Shown: positions 11,701-24,030, numbered from the stretch's first letter. The stretch: DNA of 64,000 bases from Adiantum capillus-veneris (GCA_014529385.2 CM043962.1:124910470-124974469); one strand, 5' to 3'. Notes: generated from the sequence alone by a model not told the origin. Translations and numbers: made by a program.

Positions 11701-11910
11701 CTTAAGGCAAAAGCTGCAACTCCACCGGATGCCCTTATTCACTCTTAAACCTGCCAGTGAAGACGTGGCGTGGTGTTCTTCTAACTTCTCTTTAGAAAGG
11801 TAAGATGCTTTTGCAGCTTTGACCGACTCGGGGTCCAATTGATACGGGGACAGTTCTTGCAGTTTCTTCTTTTGGTTTAGCTTCTTCTTGGCCTTCTCCA
11901 CGGCTTGCAT
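8798..11910 (-). pseudogene. Downstream (post-pol) open region of element C
   Basis: About 3.1 kb that reads almost open on the minus strand across several frames. The N-terminal part (11,910-11,003) shows RRLGLRHFYEQEPYGVDF followed by VITKEIMAETLRLP and YVLTTLKATKKEGKITYLG. This pattern resembles the uncharacterised plant retrotransposon ORF-1 / putative plant transposon domain families; that assignment is a weak inference. Next come a Lys/Glu-rich segment, a Pro/Ser-rich stretch near 10,580 and long heptad-like helices (10,275-9,525) suggesting coiled coils. I see no membrane segment, so an envelope role is not supported. It is broken by several stops and cut by B'. Confidence 0.55.
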
Positions 11911-12016
11911 TGCTCTTGTTCAATGAATAGAGTGCAAAGTTAGCAGATTTGTCAGATTTTTCTCCGAAATGTCCTTTTACACTGAAATGTTGATAATATG
12001 GTCCAAATTGCTTCAA

Positions 12017-14109
12017 ATCAATTTTTTAACTAGCAAAGATGCATAAAATCTTGCAAGGAACAAAATTGTATGTTCTAAACAAAAATTTGCAACCAAAGTA
12101 AATAATCGCGATTATTTACAGCTGAGAAAACTTTCAAATTTTTTGCAAACTTGGCTTTATATGCTTGAAATATATGCCAATTACATGCTCTAAGGGAATT
12201 ATGGGCTCATTTGGATGTACAGGGTCAAAATGGTACCAGATTTTGGCTTTAGGTCTCTAAAACAGTAGATATAAAGGAGATTTGAGATTTTGAAATCCAA
12301 ATTGACTCAAAATTGGCTAGTGGGTTTATCTCAACATGCTCTTTGGATATATGATGACAAATTTTCCAAATTGCCCCATTTTGGCCAAAAAGTAACTAAT
12401 CGCGATTATTAGCTTTTCTTCCAAAATTGACATTTTTTGGCATAGACTGGTTCTAGGCATGGTATAGACCTTGGGTATGAATTATGAGGTGATTTGGATC
12501 AAGAAAAATTGATCATAACCCAAATTTTGGCTTTCACAGACCTCTTTGCGTTTTTTGGCAATTTTTGGAAAGTAATGGGTGGTCATTTTGGCTCATACTT
12601 GATTCTTGGCATGTAATAGGTGTTTACACATGATAGGTGAGGTGAATTGACAACTTCCAAGCAAAAATATTGCAAAATTAAATAATCGCGATTATTTACA
12701 ACAGAGACAAAAACTTTGCATTTCACAGCAATTTTGACCTAAACATGTTTCATACACCTAATACAAGTCCTAAATTGAGTTTGGTCAAGTTTGGTCATGC
12801 CAGAATCACTGTGTGCTCTGTTGACTCTGAAATCACCATATTTTGTGACTTCTCTGTTTGTTGGGTTTGTTGGTCAACTTTCAGGCTTTGGACTTGTTCG
12901 TAACATCATCATGAAGCTACCTGTCCAATTTTTGCTCATTTGGAGTGGGTTTGGCTTCGTATGTCGAATTTGATGCTTTGTAACCTTCGAGCCATTTTCC
13001 GCTTTTCGAGGGATTTACTTGATGGATTTCTCCAAACCAATCATATACATTGTATATGAGCCCCATTAGCAAGCCATCTGTGGAGTCAGGTCGGAATTCT
13101 GGCTTTTCCAGAAAAAACCTAATTCTCTATTGGGGACCCCCTTGACCCCAGCCAACTGGTCATTTGATGGTATGGAAAGGTTCTATTATGTTAGGACATG
13201 CTATGGTTCAAATCCCATCCAATTTGGTCAAGCTGGCAAGCCGCTATGGTCACTTTTAGGTCGTAGGTGTTCGTGAACTACTCAGTTTCTAGGGTTTTTT
13301 CTAGGGCTTTAGACTAGCTACCGGCCGTACAAAATGGATCATTGATTAGCAAAGAACTTACCCCTCATGTCTCGTGTGTGACGGCGGTGAAAAAGGACAA
13401 CTGTGGGCTCCAGAAATGATGCACGAAAGAAGACGAAATGCTCTCTCTACAAAGGCTCCAAGTGGAAATGAGGTGGTTTGAGCCTAGGCTGGATATCTAT
13501 ACCTAGACTTCCCAAACCAATTTTCCCCAGATTCCTCTGCTAGTCCTATTAGACCGTCAAATCTATGTTAGGCTCAAAAATTTCCAAAATCAGATTCCTG
13601 TATCTCATTCTACAAGAATTTTGCAAAAGTAGGCCTAGCCACCTAATTTAGGCTTCCCACTTCCATCTTCTGATTTCATTGAAACTTTTTGTGCTTGTCT
13701 GCCTTGTCTTTTTTATCACCATCGTGTCTTCCGTTTTTCCATATGGGCTTTCCTGCTATTTATTATTAATTTTTGACCTTTTTATTTGAAAAAATCAAAG
13801 AAAATAGAAAAATGCTCTAAAAAACCCAACTAAAAATCCCTTGACAAACATAGATTTATTGTTTTTTGTTGGACTTCACCATTTTTAAGCCTTCTTTTAA
13901 ACAAAAATGATGAAAAATACCCAAAAAGGACTATTTTTGATGATTTTTTGATAGTATATACACTATTTACACTCATCCAAAAGATATTATCAGTGAATTT
14001 TTCCTTGTTGATGAATTATAAGGGCATTACTAGGTAATTTTTCTAAAATCACACGTTAACATAAAACTTTTTCCTCCTTCTTCAAACATTGCCCTTAATT
14101 ACTTAGTAC
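12017..14109 (-). repeat. Non-coding spacer of element C with palindrome array (3 copies)
   Basis: No credible gene. The 10-base core AATCGCGATT occurs at 12,104, 12,398 and 12,684, i.e. 294 and 286 bp apart, each inside a longer AT-rich palindrome. Sequence just before the 12,398 copy (TAGTGGGTTTATCTCAACATG) matches sequence just before the 23,034 copy in the leader, so the two arrays are homologous. The rest (12,970-14,109) is AT-rich with no recognisable content. Confidence 0.75.
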
Positions 14110-14403
14110 TTAGTGCTCTTCCACCCCTCCTAGATGGCGTTCTCCAGGATGATTGCGTGCATGGGTCGAACAATTGTGTCTATGCATAGCCGTGATTGGC
14201 TCTACCATTCTATGAAGATCAATGAAATTCAACTCAATATGTTGTGTAAGAGGTGGGTCTTGAGTAAATAACTCAAGGGTTTTCGATGTCGAGGTTTGTT
14301 GTTGATGTCTTCCAAAGAGAAAATCTTGTAGCCTTTGTGCTCTCTGTTTGATAGTACCATCAGGGTGTTTAAGCATGCTGATTGCTTGAGCTATTGGTAG
14401 CAC
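14110..14403 (-). pseudogene. Small open frame of element C, unknown function
   Basis: 97 codons with no motif I recognise. It lies downstream of the retropepsin-like segment and may be its continuation. The many Gln and His residues give no functional clue. Confidence 0.3.
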
Positions 14404-14499
14404 TTTAGACGGTTTTCAAGCTTTTTCTCGCCATTGGTAGCTCGTCTATCTACTTGGTGCATGGTGTTTGAGAGCCTGTTGCGACTTAACTCGCCACTG

Positions 14500-15689
14500 T
14501 TAGGTTGGTTTTGCATTGTGTGGAGAAGATAAGTACTCCTTTTTCTTCCAAACTTTTTTCATGTTAGGTTCCTTGTTCATAGATGCTCGATTCTGTGCTC
14601 GAATCCTTGAAACCGTCTTCTGTTTCTTTGGTGAAATTTCAGGCACCCATATCTGATTTGGTTTATCCACAAGTTGTGCTTTTGGTACCCAAGTTTTCAT
14701 GAATCCTTGCATGCTACTTGTAGCATTTGTTTGTTGAGGAGATGGAGAAGATTTTTTCGTGGATTGGTCCTCTGGTTGCATCTTTTCCATTCCTCTTTGC
14801 TTGGTGCAATAGGAACAATGAGTTACCCCCCTTTCAGTGATAGCTTTAGCATATTCGTATCCCAATCTAGTACTGCATTGTAAGTACGCATCCAAGGAAT
14901 GCCAACAATCATCATCTCTTTCATGTGTTCATCTGGCAAGCATACAAACTGATTCGGACATGAACATCCATGTACTACCACGTTCAAGTTGACTACTCCC
15001 AATGTTGGAGCTAGATTCTTGTTGCATCCTTTGATTGTTGTTATTCCTGCCGTCAATGCTTGACTTGTTGCTTTCCTGTATGTGGAATAACGGACTGCAT
15101 TCACTCTAGCTCCTATGTCTACCAAAGCATTCGTGCTATGATTGTTGAGCTGTACTTTGATGCGCAGATCCATTCCATCTAACCAATCGTCATCTGTTGA
15201 AACCGTGTCTTTAGGTAATTCCCATTGGCGATCATCTAATTCCAAAGTGCTGATGGGAATCGGTATCTGTTGATTCTTAAGAGCAGCTTTACGCTTGAGT
15301 ACCCGAAGTCTAGCTTCCTCTTGTGCTTCATCAATAACCTGATGTTGCTTCATCTTCCTTTGTTTGGCTGCATGCATTCTCTCTAACAATTCATTGGTTA
15401 GTGGAAAATTTTACTTCTTTAAACGACATCTACTAATCCGATTAGCCATTGGTTCACCATCTAAGGTTGACAATTGTACTGCTCCACTTGGAGATACATC
15501 TTCAATGATAAATGGTCCATTTCCCTTTTTCTTAAACTTGGGAATGTGTTGCTTAAGGGAATAGACTAGAACTAAGTCCCCTTTCTTAAAAATTTTGGTA
15601 ATTAAGTGGGAATCAAAAAACTGTTTTTGTTTACGCTTTTGTGCATAGATATGAGCCAAAGCAGTTAGCCATGGAGAACAAATAGGCAT
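14500..15689 (-). pseudogene. Integrase C-terminus followed by a second retropepsin-like domain, element C
   Basis: The first 90 residues are an integrase tail: KKGDLVLVYSLKQHIPKFKK then NGPFIIEDV (GPF motif). After one stop the frame continues into a Lys/Gln-rich helix, then a segment with the plan of a retroviral-type aspartic protease: NALVDIGARVNAV (active-site Asp; Ile where Ser/Thr is usual), LGVVNL, and IVGIPWM near the end, then VLDWDTNMLKL. C already has a normal protease upstream at about 18.6 kb, so this is a second one, placed after integrase. A Trp-Val-Pro repeat region follows (TWVPKAQLV, IWVPEISPK). Function is unknown; it could be an accessory protease or a captured fragment of another element. 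Confidence 0.6.
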
Positions 15690-15734
15690 CTAGGTATCAT
15701 TTCCATGGAGAACAAATAGGCATCTGGTAGATCA

Positions 15735-17394
15735 TCATCTACCCTTTTTGGTGATTCTCGTGAAACAATCCTGGACAAATGATATGCTCTTTTTGATGTG
15801 TAGTGCCTTTTTTACAACCACAGTGAAATCAAATTCGAGAAGAATGATGAACCATCTCACTATTCTTACTGTGTTGCATGGCTTGTTGACCAAATATAAC
15901 AAGGCTTGGTGGTCTACAAAGAACACAAACTTGTTAGCCAATAGGTAATGTCTATACTTTTTAACGGCATAGATCATTCATAGTCCTTCTCTTTCAGTGG
16001 TGGTGTAATTCTTTTCTACCATAGTTAATTGTCGGCTAGCATAAGAAATAGGAAAGTCGATTTTCCCATCTCCTGGTTGGGCTAGTATACAACCAATAGC
16101 AAAGTTTGAAGCATCTACATGTACGTGGAATACCTTATCCCAATCGGGTGCTTTCAATATTGGAGCTGAGGTGAGAGCTTGCTTAAGCTTCATGAAGGAT
16201 TCTTCACATGCCTCGGTCCATTCAAAGTGCGTAATCAAGCTATACATGGGTTTTGCAATTATAGCATACATGTAGATGAACCGTCGGTAATATCCACAAT
16301 GTCCCATGAAGGCTTGTACCCCTTTAATTGTTGTTGGTCTAGGCAAATCATCAATGAAATGAATCTTTTCAATATGGTAGCTATGCCATTTTTAGACACT
16401 ATGTGTCGAAGGAGTTTCCCTTGTCTTCTAATGAATGTGCACTTTTCAGGGTTTAAGAAAATCTTGTAGAGTCTACATTTCTCAAATACCTTTTTGAGGT
16501 GTTCAAAATGATCAGCTCGGATTGAGGAATGTATGCATAAATCATCCATGTATACTTACAGGAATTTCCAAAGATACTCTTTGAAAGCATGGCTCATCAA
16601 CCTCTGAAATGTGGCTGGAGCATTAGTTAACCCAAACAGCATGACCCGATAGGCAAATATACCCCATTCATTTGCAAAAGCAGTTTTATGCTGATCTTTT
16701 GGGTCAACCAAAAGTTGATTGTATCCCAAAAAACCATCTAGGAAGCTGTAAGATTCTTTTCCTACCACTCGTTTCAAAACATGCTCAGTTATCGGAAAGG
16801 AAAGTTGTCTCTAATGGTAGCTACATTCACTTTTTTTAGATTAGCGCACACTCGTAATTTCGCATTCTTCTTAAGTACTACGACAATTGGAGACACCCAA
16901 TCAGTGTGTTCAATTTCGTAAATGAATTCGGCTTCCTTTAGTTTTTCAATCTCTTCTTTGATCTTTCTGGAAAATGTTTCGTCATAAGCGTATGGTCTCT
17001 ATCTACTTGGTTTCGCATCATCTCCCATGGATATAGTATGTTGACAGATTTTTGGATCAACACCCTTGAGATTCTTGTAAGACCAAGCAAAGATATCCCG
17101 GTATTCCTTTAACAAGCTTAGCAAAATCTTTTCTTCTTCTTTTGTTAGGTCATTTTCTATGTAAGTCGGTCTAAGATCTTCTCTTGGTTCAGCCAAGTCT
17201 ACCCTTTTAGCATTTTTAGGTCCTTTGTAAGACTTGCCTTGTTTCCGTAGTTCCCTAACAGGTTGTTCGATTATAATTTTCCGATCTTGGAGAGTATACT
17301 TTTTGTAATAGGATGGAACATGCATTACATCCTTCCCATCCTCTTCCGTGGTTTCCATTTCGGTGGTGTATATCTCCTTTAGAGCTTTTTTCAA
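15735..17394 (-). pseudogene. pol: Reverse transcriptase and RNase H of element C
   Basis: In order: a leader ending FAWSYKNLKGVDPKI, the RT palm with DWVSPIVVVLKKNAKLRVC, FGLTNAPATFQRLM and the catalytic VYMDD near 16,549, then RNase H with FHVHVDASNFAIGCIL, Glu in TTTEREGL and Asp in FVDHQALLYL. Stops and frame changes at about 16,985, 16,555, 16,346 and 15,978 break it. It ends near 15,735 with an acidic linker, DDDLPDAYLF, that normally leads into integrase. Here the integrase zinc finger and catalytic core are absent; a 23-bp direct repeat (15,669-15,691 and 15,703-15,725) sits at the junction. Confidence 0.8.
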
Positions 17395-17412
17395 CTCTTG
17401 ATATTTATTTTT

Positions 17413-18788
17413 TCACTCGACTCTGGTCATGAGTGGTTTTTTATCTTGATGTTCTTCGTGAGTACCCTTCCTTGTTTTTCTCAATGTCTGAGAAATTTTT
17501 GAGTTTCTGTTTGAAGGATATCTGCCAGGTATTTTTTCCTTGACAAAATCATTAGCATCTATCTGCATCAGGAATTGTGTTTTACTCGAGACTGATGGCA
17601 TGGGTCATGCTTTCACAATTTTAGTGTCTCTCTTTCTTCTATACCATTTTTGTCTTCTTGATTTCTGGTTTGGAAAGTCAAAAAACATTTCCTCCCCTCC
17701 CTTTAAGAGTAATTGAGCCCTCGTATGGTCCTTTTTGGATCCCGAATCTTCTGAGGTAGCCAAGTTCATCTAACTCATTAGTTGCATCGTAATAGAGGTC
17801 AGAAAATACTTGTTGAGCTTTCATCAAGTCCTTTGTTTCTTCATCCTTGTTTTCAATGTTAAGGACTGACATCATTTGGATGGGAATTATGTCATAGCCA
17901 TCCTCATTGCAAAATTGAGTAGGCATAGACGTGTTCACACAAACATCCATTGTCGTTAAGATTTGAGTCGACTCGAGTGGTCTGAATAAATGTTCTGGAA
18001 AGGGTTCAGGTATGTAGGCTTCGTCTGTATAGTCCCTTTCTAGGATACATTCCTCTCGTCTCAAGCTTCCATTTTTTGAAGCTCCACGCACACATCCAAA
18101 TAGGAGTGTCTTTTTTTAGCCAAGATGGGAGTTTAGTTTCAGCCGAAGAGACTGAATCAAACTCTTGCATGGGTGTTTCCAAGATGTTTCTATAGGTGTG
18201 GTCTTTTAGATTGACTCTTGTTATAGATCCTAGATGCTTCAAGTACAGATAGTCGTTTCCCCAATCTTGGATAAGTTGTACTTGTCGCATGAAAGGTCTT
18301 CCCAATATGATTTCATAGTTGAGTTTTGTCCCAAAGTCTACTATGGAAAACGTTTGTTGATATTCAATTCCACAGGAGTTGACTATCACTTTTTCTAGTA
18401 GCCCTAATGGTCTCTCAATGTGTCCGTCATCCAACTGTAATTTCATTCATGTTTGTCTAATGGATGGCTGTCCCCAAGGTTCCCATACTGCTTTAGTGGA
18501 TATGGCTATGCCAGTTCCACTATCCAGTATTGCCAGGGTTTCAATGTCATTATATCTCACTGGGAGGGTGGTGTTTCCTTCTTCCCCTTGATAATATTCT
18601 CCGACCTTGTTCATAGGAACTGATCGAATCTCTTTGTTTTCTGTTTCATTTTTCAAGTTTCCCAGATTCTTAGAGATTAACCCCGTTATACCCACCTTCT
18701 CTAGGGTTTTCTGTGAATCATTCCATAAGTATGGCCTGAGCTTCAACAATTCTCCCAAAGTAAGAGTGCATTGGATAGGTGTAGACAT
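17413..18788 (-). pseudogene. pol: Protease region of element C
   Basis: Retropepsin with a canonical active site: LAILDSGTGIAIS near 18,535, and EIILGRPFMRQ near 18,300. Upstream is an acidic, Gly-rich linker. It continues across a frame change into a long spacer before RT (17,413-18,091) with Asp/Glu-rich repeats but no known domain. Its role is maturation of Gag-Pol. Several stops make it non-functional. Confidence 0.75.
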
Positions 18789-19741
18789 GATTGAATGAAT
18801 GTTGTCTACTACTAGGGTCTGTTTGGCTCTTTTTACTTGAGTGGTCTTGCAAATGATAGATTCATCTTCGTTATCGATCTCCCAAGTAGGAAGATAATGT
18901 TTTTAATGTCATCGGTTTAGATACTCCTGAAGCCTCTGATCGCAATCCTCGTACAAGGACTATAAATCCATGTTCATATAAGATGGTAGGTTATCTAACC
19001 AAACTTCCTCTATAGGAGCCGACTTTAAAGTTCAGCTCCCATCATTGATCTCCCTTACCTTTTCCCATAAGTGTCCTGGCCAGTCTTCCTCTACGAATGG
19101 AATTCCTTCTAAGGCATCTTTACTGTCCGGCACTATGAGCTCTGATTCATTTGTTTCAAGGTGGGGCTCTGGCACCACATCGGATTTGGCTTTCGTTTCT
19201 TCTACCCAAGCTCTTCCTGTTTTGCAATACTTTCAAGCTTGGGTTTCTATTTATCCAGCATTTCCTACGTGATTCTTACCAGATTTTGATAAGCTTCTAG
19301 CTTAGCTGCTTCCATGTCTGGAGATGGATAGTTTTTCCATTTGTTTTCCATGTTTTGGCCTGCTTTAAGTCCTGCTCGGTAAGATTCCAAGGCGGCATTG
19401 ATAGGCTCAAAAATTTTATCAACCACAATGGATCCTCCAGATTTCACGGTTGTTTCCTTGAATTCACTACCAGTTTCTTTCAATTTGTCCTGGGCTAGAA
19501 TTTTTGCTTTCTCTTCGTTTTCAACCTATTGTTTTTGTTTTCTCATCTCATATCTTTTGCTTCCACTCCTTTTGATTCTTTGAGAAGAAACTTTCGTGTT
19601 ATCCGAATCATCAAAGAAATTGTGTTTCTTTTTCTTTGCCTGGGCTCTAGTGATTACCTTGATTGGAACAATCGGTTCGCTCTCCGATGAGCTATTAGGC
19701 ATCACTTGGACTACGTTGACTACAGCTTTTCCTTTGTTCAA
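18789..19741 (-). pseudogene. Gag-protease linker of element C
   Basis: Open segments at 19,741-19,526 and 19,483-19,265 on the minus strand. They include a basic cluster (RAQAKKKKH) and Lys/Glu-rich helices. I see no named domain. It is probably the C-terminal extension of Gag, broken by stops. Confidence 0.45.
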
Positions 19742-20979
19742 AGATTCTTAGGAAAATCTTCCAGAAAGTGTCCTCCCTTTTTGCAACATTGTATGCAATA
19801 TGCTTCAATTGGTTTGAGGTTTTTGTTAGGATCTGGAAATTCGTTCTTCCAATGGTCATCAACACCACAGTTATGACAATTTCCTGTTTTGGGCTTCATC
19901 ATGGGTCTTCCCATGGGAGGTCTGACACCTTTATTAACTACATAATACATTGGTGCGAGCTTTGGTGGAGCATAAGTCATGGTTTCCTCCATTGGTGGTG
20001 GGTGTGGGATATACCAATCTCCTTCTACCATTACTGTAAATGGACTAGGCTCTGCCTAGATTGTAACATGCACTAATGCTTGTTCATCTATGACTGCTTC
20101 TAAGTGCATGTACTTTACAGGCACCGCATTATGTCCTGGATAAGGAGGTTGTTGTCTCAACACAGGTTGAGGTCTCTCCATACCCATTGGTGGTCTTTGA
20201 ACTTGAGCCATATTAGGCTGATATCTGTACATGGATTGTCCCTCGGGCCTCATGGGCACAAACTGAACATTCCCATCATACTTTGGTCTGAAGTAGCACT
20301 CTTGGGTCTCGTGGTTGGTCCATTTATCCTTGATTGCACACCATTCTTCTGGCCTAATTGGTTGTCCTTGTGGGGATATCCCCTTTCCTAGTTCTCTCAT
20401 AGGTGATTTTTGCATATTGTTCATCATGTTATTCATCCTTTTTAGCATATCTTCTATGGCTGAGAGTGGTGCCGCAACATCCATTCCCACTTGTGCTGGT
20501 TTTGTGGATGCAGTCTTCTCGCTTTGTTTATCCTTAGGGACATCCTCTTCATTGAAGATCTCACAATTGTCTCTTAGGTCGATAGCATCAAATACACACG
20601 CCTCTAGGCTTGTATGCTTTTTACTATAGAGTATAGCATGAAGTTCTTTGTTTAGCAATCCCTCTAGAAACAATGATACAAGTCGCTCTTCTGCAAGTAT
20701 CTCCATCTCTGGGCATCTGGAAATGTATTGTTTCATTCGAGTTGCACAATCCCTAACAGACTCTCCATGTTTCTGTTTGAAGCTGTAGATTTGAGCTACC
20801 GTATTATGTTTAATCCCCGTTTTAGAACAAGCAGCTACAAATCCTTGAGCTAATGTATTCAAATCTATGATTGATCTTGGTGAAATGTTTTGGAACCATG
20901 TCAAATCTTTTCCTTCTAACATCATTCCAAACCCCTCGAATTGAGTATGGAAATCGAATATACGCTCTTCTCTTAGCAC
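19742..20979 (-). pseudogene. gag: Gag capsid core and two altered zinc knuckles, element C
   Basis: The 307-codon block beginning near 20,979 carries the retrotransposon Gag signature (TWFQNISPRSI, then YSFKQKHGESVRDCATRMKQ). It is followed, in another frame, by two zinc knuckles. In both the final Cys is Phe: CHNCGVDDHWKNEF and CIQCCKKGGHFLEDF, with TTT codons at each. It would bind RNA in the particle. A shared loss in both fingers is unlikely to be random decay alone. Confidence 0.75.
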
Positions 20980-21042
20980 TTGCTTAAAGCTTGCTAAGTG
21001 GTCATATGGATCGCTTAATCCACTGTATTTTTTGACCCATTT

Positions 21043-22046
21043 TTGAAATCATCTGGTCTGACACGTCTATTTGGTTCAACTTCAGGTCTTCTGGGAGTTG
21101 GTCATGTTTCAAGTCCTTCAAACCAGTCTATCCGAAATAGTGACTCATGTAGCCCTGGACTGGCCTTAGTGTCACCCTTTTTTCTATGTGATAAGGTGGT
21201 TTCTGGTTTGTTCACATTACTCTGAGATGATCTCTCACGATTTTCATCTCTTGGAGTGGTTTCTGGTCCTTGACCAAATATCCAAACCCGTATGGAATAC
21301 CCCTGGTATTTGGTTTGTTCTACCCCCTCAGGAGTCATCATAAAAAAATTGTTGTTATAACAATCCCTAAACAAGTAAGTTGGTAGATCAGCAGATCCCT
21401 TATCTTTGATTTTGAAGATATAGATGATCTTCATGGCCGTTAATTGTCCTGGTCTAGCATGAGAAGTCCACAAAATATCTTTTATGTTTTTGTCTTCCCA
21501 ACAATAGACTCCGATCCTAAGATTATCTGTACTAAGCCATTTCAAAGACTTCAAGTCTACTTGATTGTATCCCTCGAATTCCAAAGTTGGAGGTCCTTAT
21601 TTTGCAAACATATCCGGGATTCTAGTGTTTACTTCTAATTCCCATTTGTCTATCACATCAGGATTTTTGACTTATACATATTGAGTTCCGTTTTGATCCA
21701 TGTACATTTTTCCTTGTTTGTTTGCCCTAACTTCTTCTTCAAACTCAATACCATGGTCATCAATGCAAAATAGCATACTCTTCGTTAGGATCAAGTAAAC
21801 CTGGGCTCCATGAAGATTAATATTGTAAAAGAAGAGTATACGCTTATAGCGCATTGTCGTTCCGGTTTTTGAGTGAGTCGAGTAAGAAGACATTTCAGAT
21901 GTGGAATCTGAAAAAGTGTCTGAGACTTCTTCAGGAATTGTGTGCAAGGAATTGCCTTGATTCACGCTTTCTTCAATGGATACTCTACTGGTGTTTTCCC
22001 TGAATAGGCCTTGATTTCCTATTACACGACTGGATCTAAGGTTCAT
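21043..22046 (-). pseudogene. N-terminal Gag extension of element C
   Basis: Two blocks in the same frame (22,046-21,672 and 21,584-21,102) separated by a stop. Starts MNLRSSRVIGNQGLF, then an acidic Ser-rich stretch and YKRILFFYNINLHGAQVY. I recognise no domain; it lies directly upstream of the Gag core and is probably its N-terminal part. Confidence 0.45.
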
Positions 22047-24010
22047 ATAGACTTATGAAACCCTGGTTTGAGTACTCACCTTAGATTGACTTGTCGTCAA
22101 TTTCCACTTGATTCAATTGCAACTTCCTGTCAAGCCACTGATTCCTTGTCTGCAAACTGATTCCTGTACAAAATTTATCAAATTAGCTATTTTTCTATAG
22201 GGACATTAGAGTTCTTGAGAAGTCCAGTGATTGGTCTCTGTATTTCACTTTAATTCGTGCTATGGAAGTCAAAATTTTGACTTTCAGATTCAGCTTAGCA
22301 AAATCAAAGGTCTAATCTGCAACCTGTAAACAGAGTGTATCAGTACCAATTTTGATCCGATTGAACCCAAAATCTCCCTGTGGCCTTATATTATGCAGGT
22401 CTAACACTGTATAAGCCCAAAAGTCAAATTTGAAGTCTGTGGATAGCAGAAGTAAATAATCGTGTTTATTTACTTTTGTCACTTTTTTGTACTTTTTTTA
22501 TTGGTTTGGCAAGTATACAACTTGTTAAAGCCCTTGGGCAAGTTTTAACAAGTTTGGACAAAATTTGATCAAGCTTACCCACTGTTCCGTGGCCGTACAC
22601 TCTGATTCCGAGAATCTGACTTAAGTCTCACTTTTGTGGTCCAAATTTCACCAAAATTGATTTTTGGGGTCTACTTGATGTGCTTGACCTTGTGGTATAC
22701 TCACATTTGCAAAATCACCAAGTTTTGAAGCAGATGTAAATAATCACGATTATTTACTTCTGATAATTTTTTGCATATTTTTGTCCCAACTTTGACACAG
22801 ATCTATTAAGCACCTTATGTTAAGATCATTAGCCAATTTTCATCAAGTTTGGACAATTTTTGGTCAAATGGTCATCAGTGATCTGCCCGTAGACTAACTT
22901 TGCAATTTTTGTCACAATTTTCACTCCAGTGATCCAAATCTTACCAAATTGGTTAGTGGGCTTATTACAACATGGTAAAGCTAGTGGTATGCCAACTTGG
23001 TCAAAAAAGTTCAAAAACATGGCAAATGTAAATAATCGCGATTATTTACTTTTGCCAAACTTTTGCAAGTTTTTGGTCAACTGATCATATACACATGTTT
23101 ATCACATGAATATAAGCCTATGAATCAAGTTTCAACAAGTTTGGATAAAATTTTCCTCAATTCAAACTCAAGGTTCAAAAAGTCACTACAAACTTTATTA
23201 TTTACCCAGTTTTTTGCCAGTTTAGTGATCCAAATCTCTTGGGCCTTTACAAAGTTGTTTGTACACATGCAATGAGTCAATGGTATGAGCCTTGGCCAAA
23301 TTAGAGCAAAAATTTAATAATCACGATTATTAACTTGAGGCTTGAAATGAGCACTTTTTTGCAATTTTCTCAAAGACAGTCTTTTTATGATGTTTTTTAA
23401 GCCTCTAAATCAAGTCAAAACTTAATTTGGCCTAAAATGTCAAGAAAGAGTAAATAATATGAGTTTTGGTCAACTTCTTGAAATTTTTACCTCGAAGTGT
23501 CCTTGAGCTTACCCACTAGTTTGGACAACTCTTAGGCTTACTCCCTAGTTGGATTGAGTGAATTCGAGTCTTTTCGTGCTATTTTTAGCCGTAGACCTGA
23601 AATTCTGCAACTTTACATAACAACTGACACTTGATTCTTTCAGAGAGAGCAATGCTATGAAATCCACCTCGGATACTACTTATTCTACTCCTAGTTTCTC
23701 ATGCAATGGGGTTGTGGAAAGTGTCCACAAACACTCGTTTTCTTGTGTTTTTTATGTTTTTCGAAGTCTTGATCTTAAGACTTGTCTCGTCTACCAATCA
23801 TTCTCCAAATGCTAATCTAAATCTATAATCCTACAGTCCTGAAGGTACTCAGAAAGTAAGATTACTTCCAAGCTACCTCTACACAGCAAAAGATGACAAT
23901 CTTAAGCTATGCGGTTTTTAAAAGAGAGTTTTGAACTCTAGGCAAACCTAGAGAAAGGTAAAGGACAATTACACAAGACGCTCATATTTTTCCCTAGTTT
24001 AGGTCTCTTC
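22047..24010 (-). repeat. Leader of element C with palindrome array (4 copies)
   Basis: No gene. The core AATCGCGATT or a one-base variant starts at 22,458 (CGTG, less regular), 22,742 (CACG), 23,034 (CGCG) and 23,319 (CACG). Spacing is 284, 292 and 285 bp. The copy at 23,028-23,049 is a perfect 22-base palindrome. Between palindromes the units are diverged but alignable (for example GTGATCCAAATCTT in successive units). Confidence 0.8.
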
Positions 24011-24030
24011 GTTCCCCGGCAGCGGTGCCA
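24011..24030 (-). other. Primer-binding site of element C
   Basis: Minus strand TGGCACCGCTGCCGGGGAAC, two bases inside the LTR end. It resembles the TGGCGCCGTTGCCGGGG site of Athila-type plant elements, thought to pair with tRNA-Asp, with two differences. Confidence 0.75.

Noticed and set aside
12098-12700. CRISPR-like array
   Set aside because: The spacing is about 288 bp and the intervening units are homologous to each other; this is a tandem repeat in a plant retrotransposon.
12017-14109. Region considered as a 3' LTR of element C
   Set aside because: It does not align with the 5' LTR (24,033-24,957) apart from the palindrome core, and coding sequence continues beyond it.
22829-23275. 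Small open frames within the palindrome array
   Set aside because: They do not persist between repeat units.
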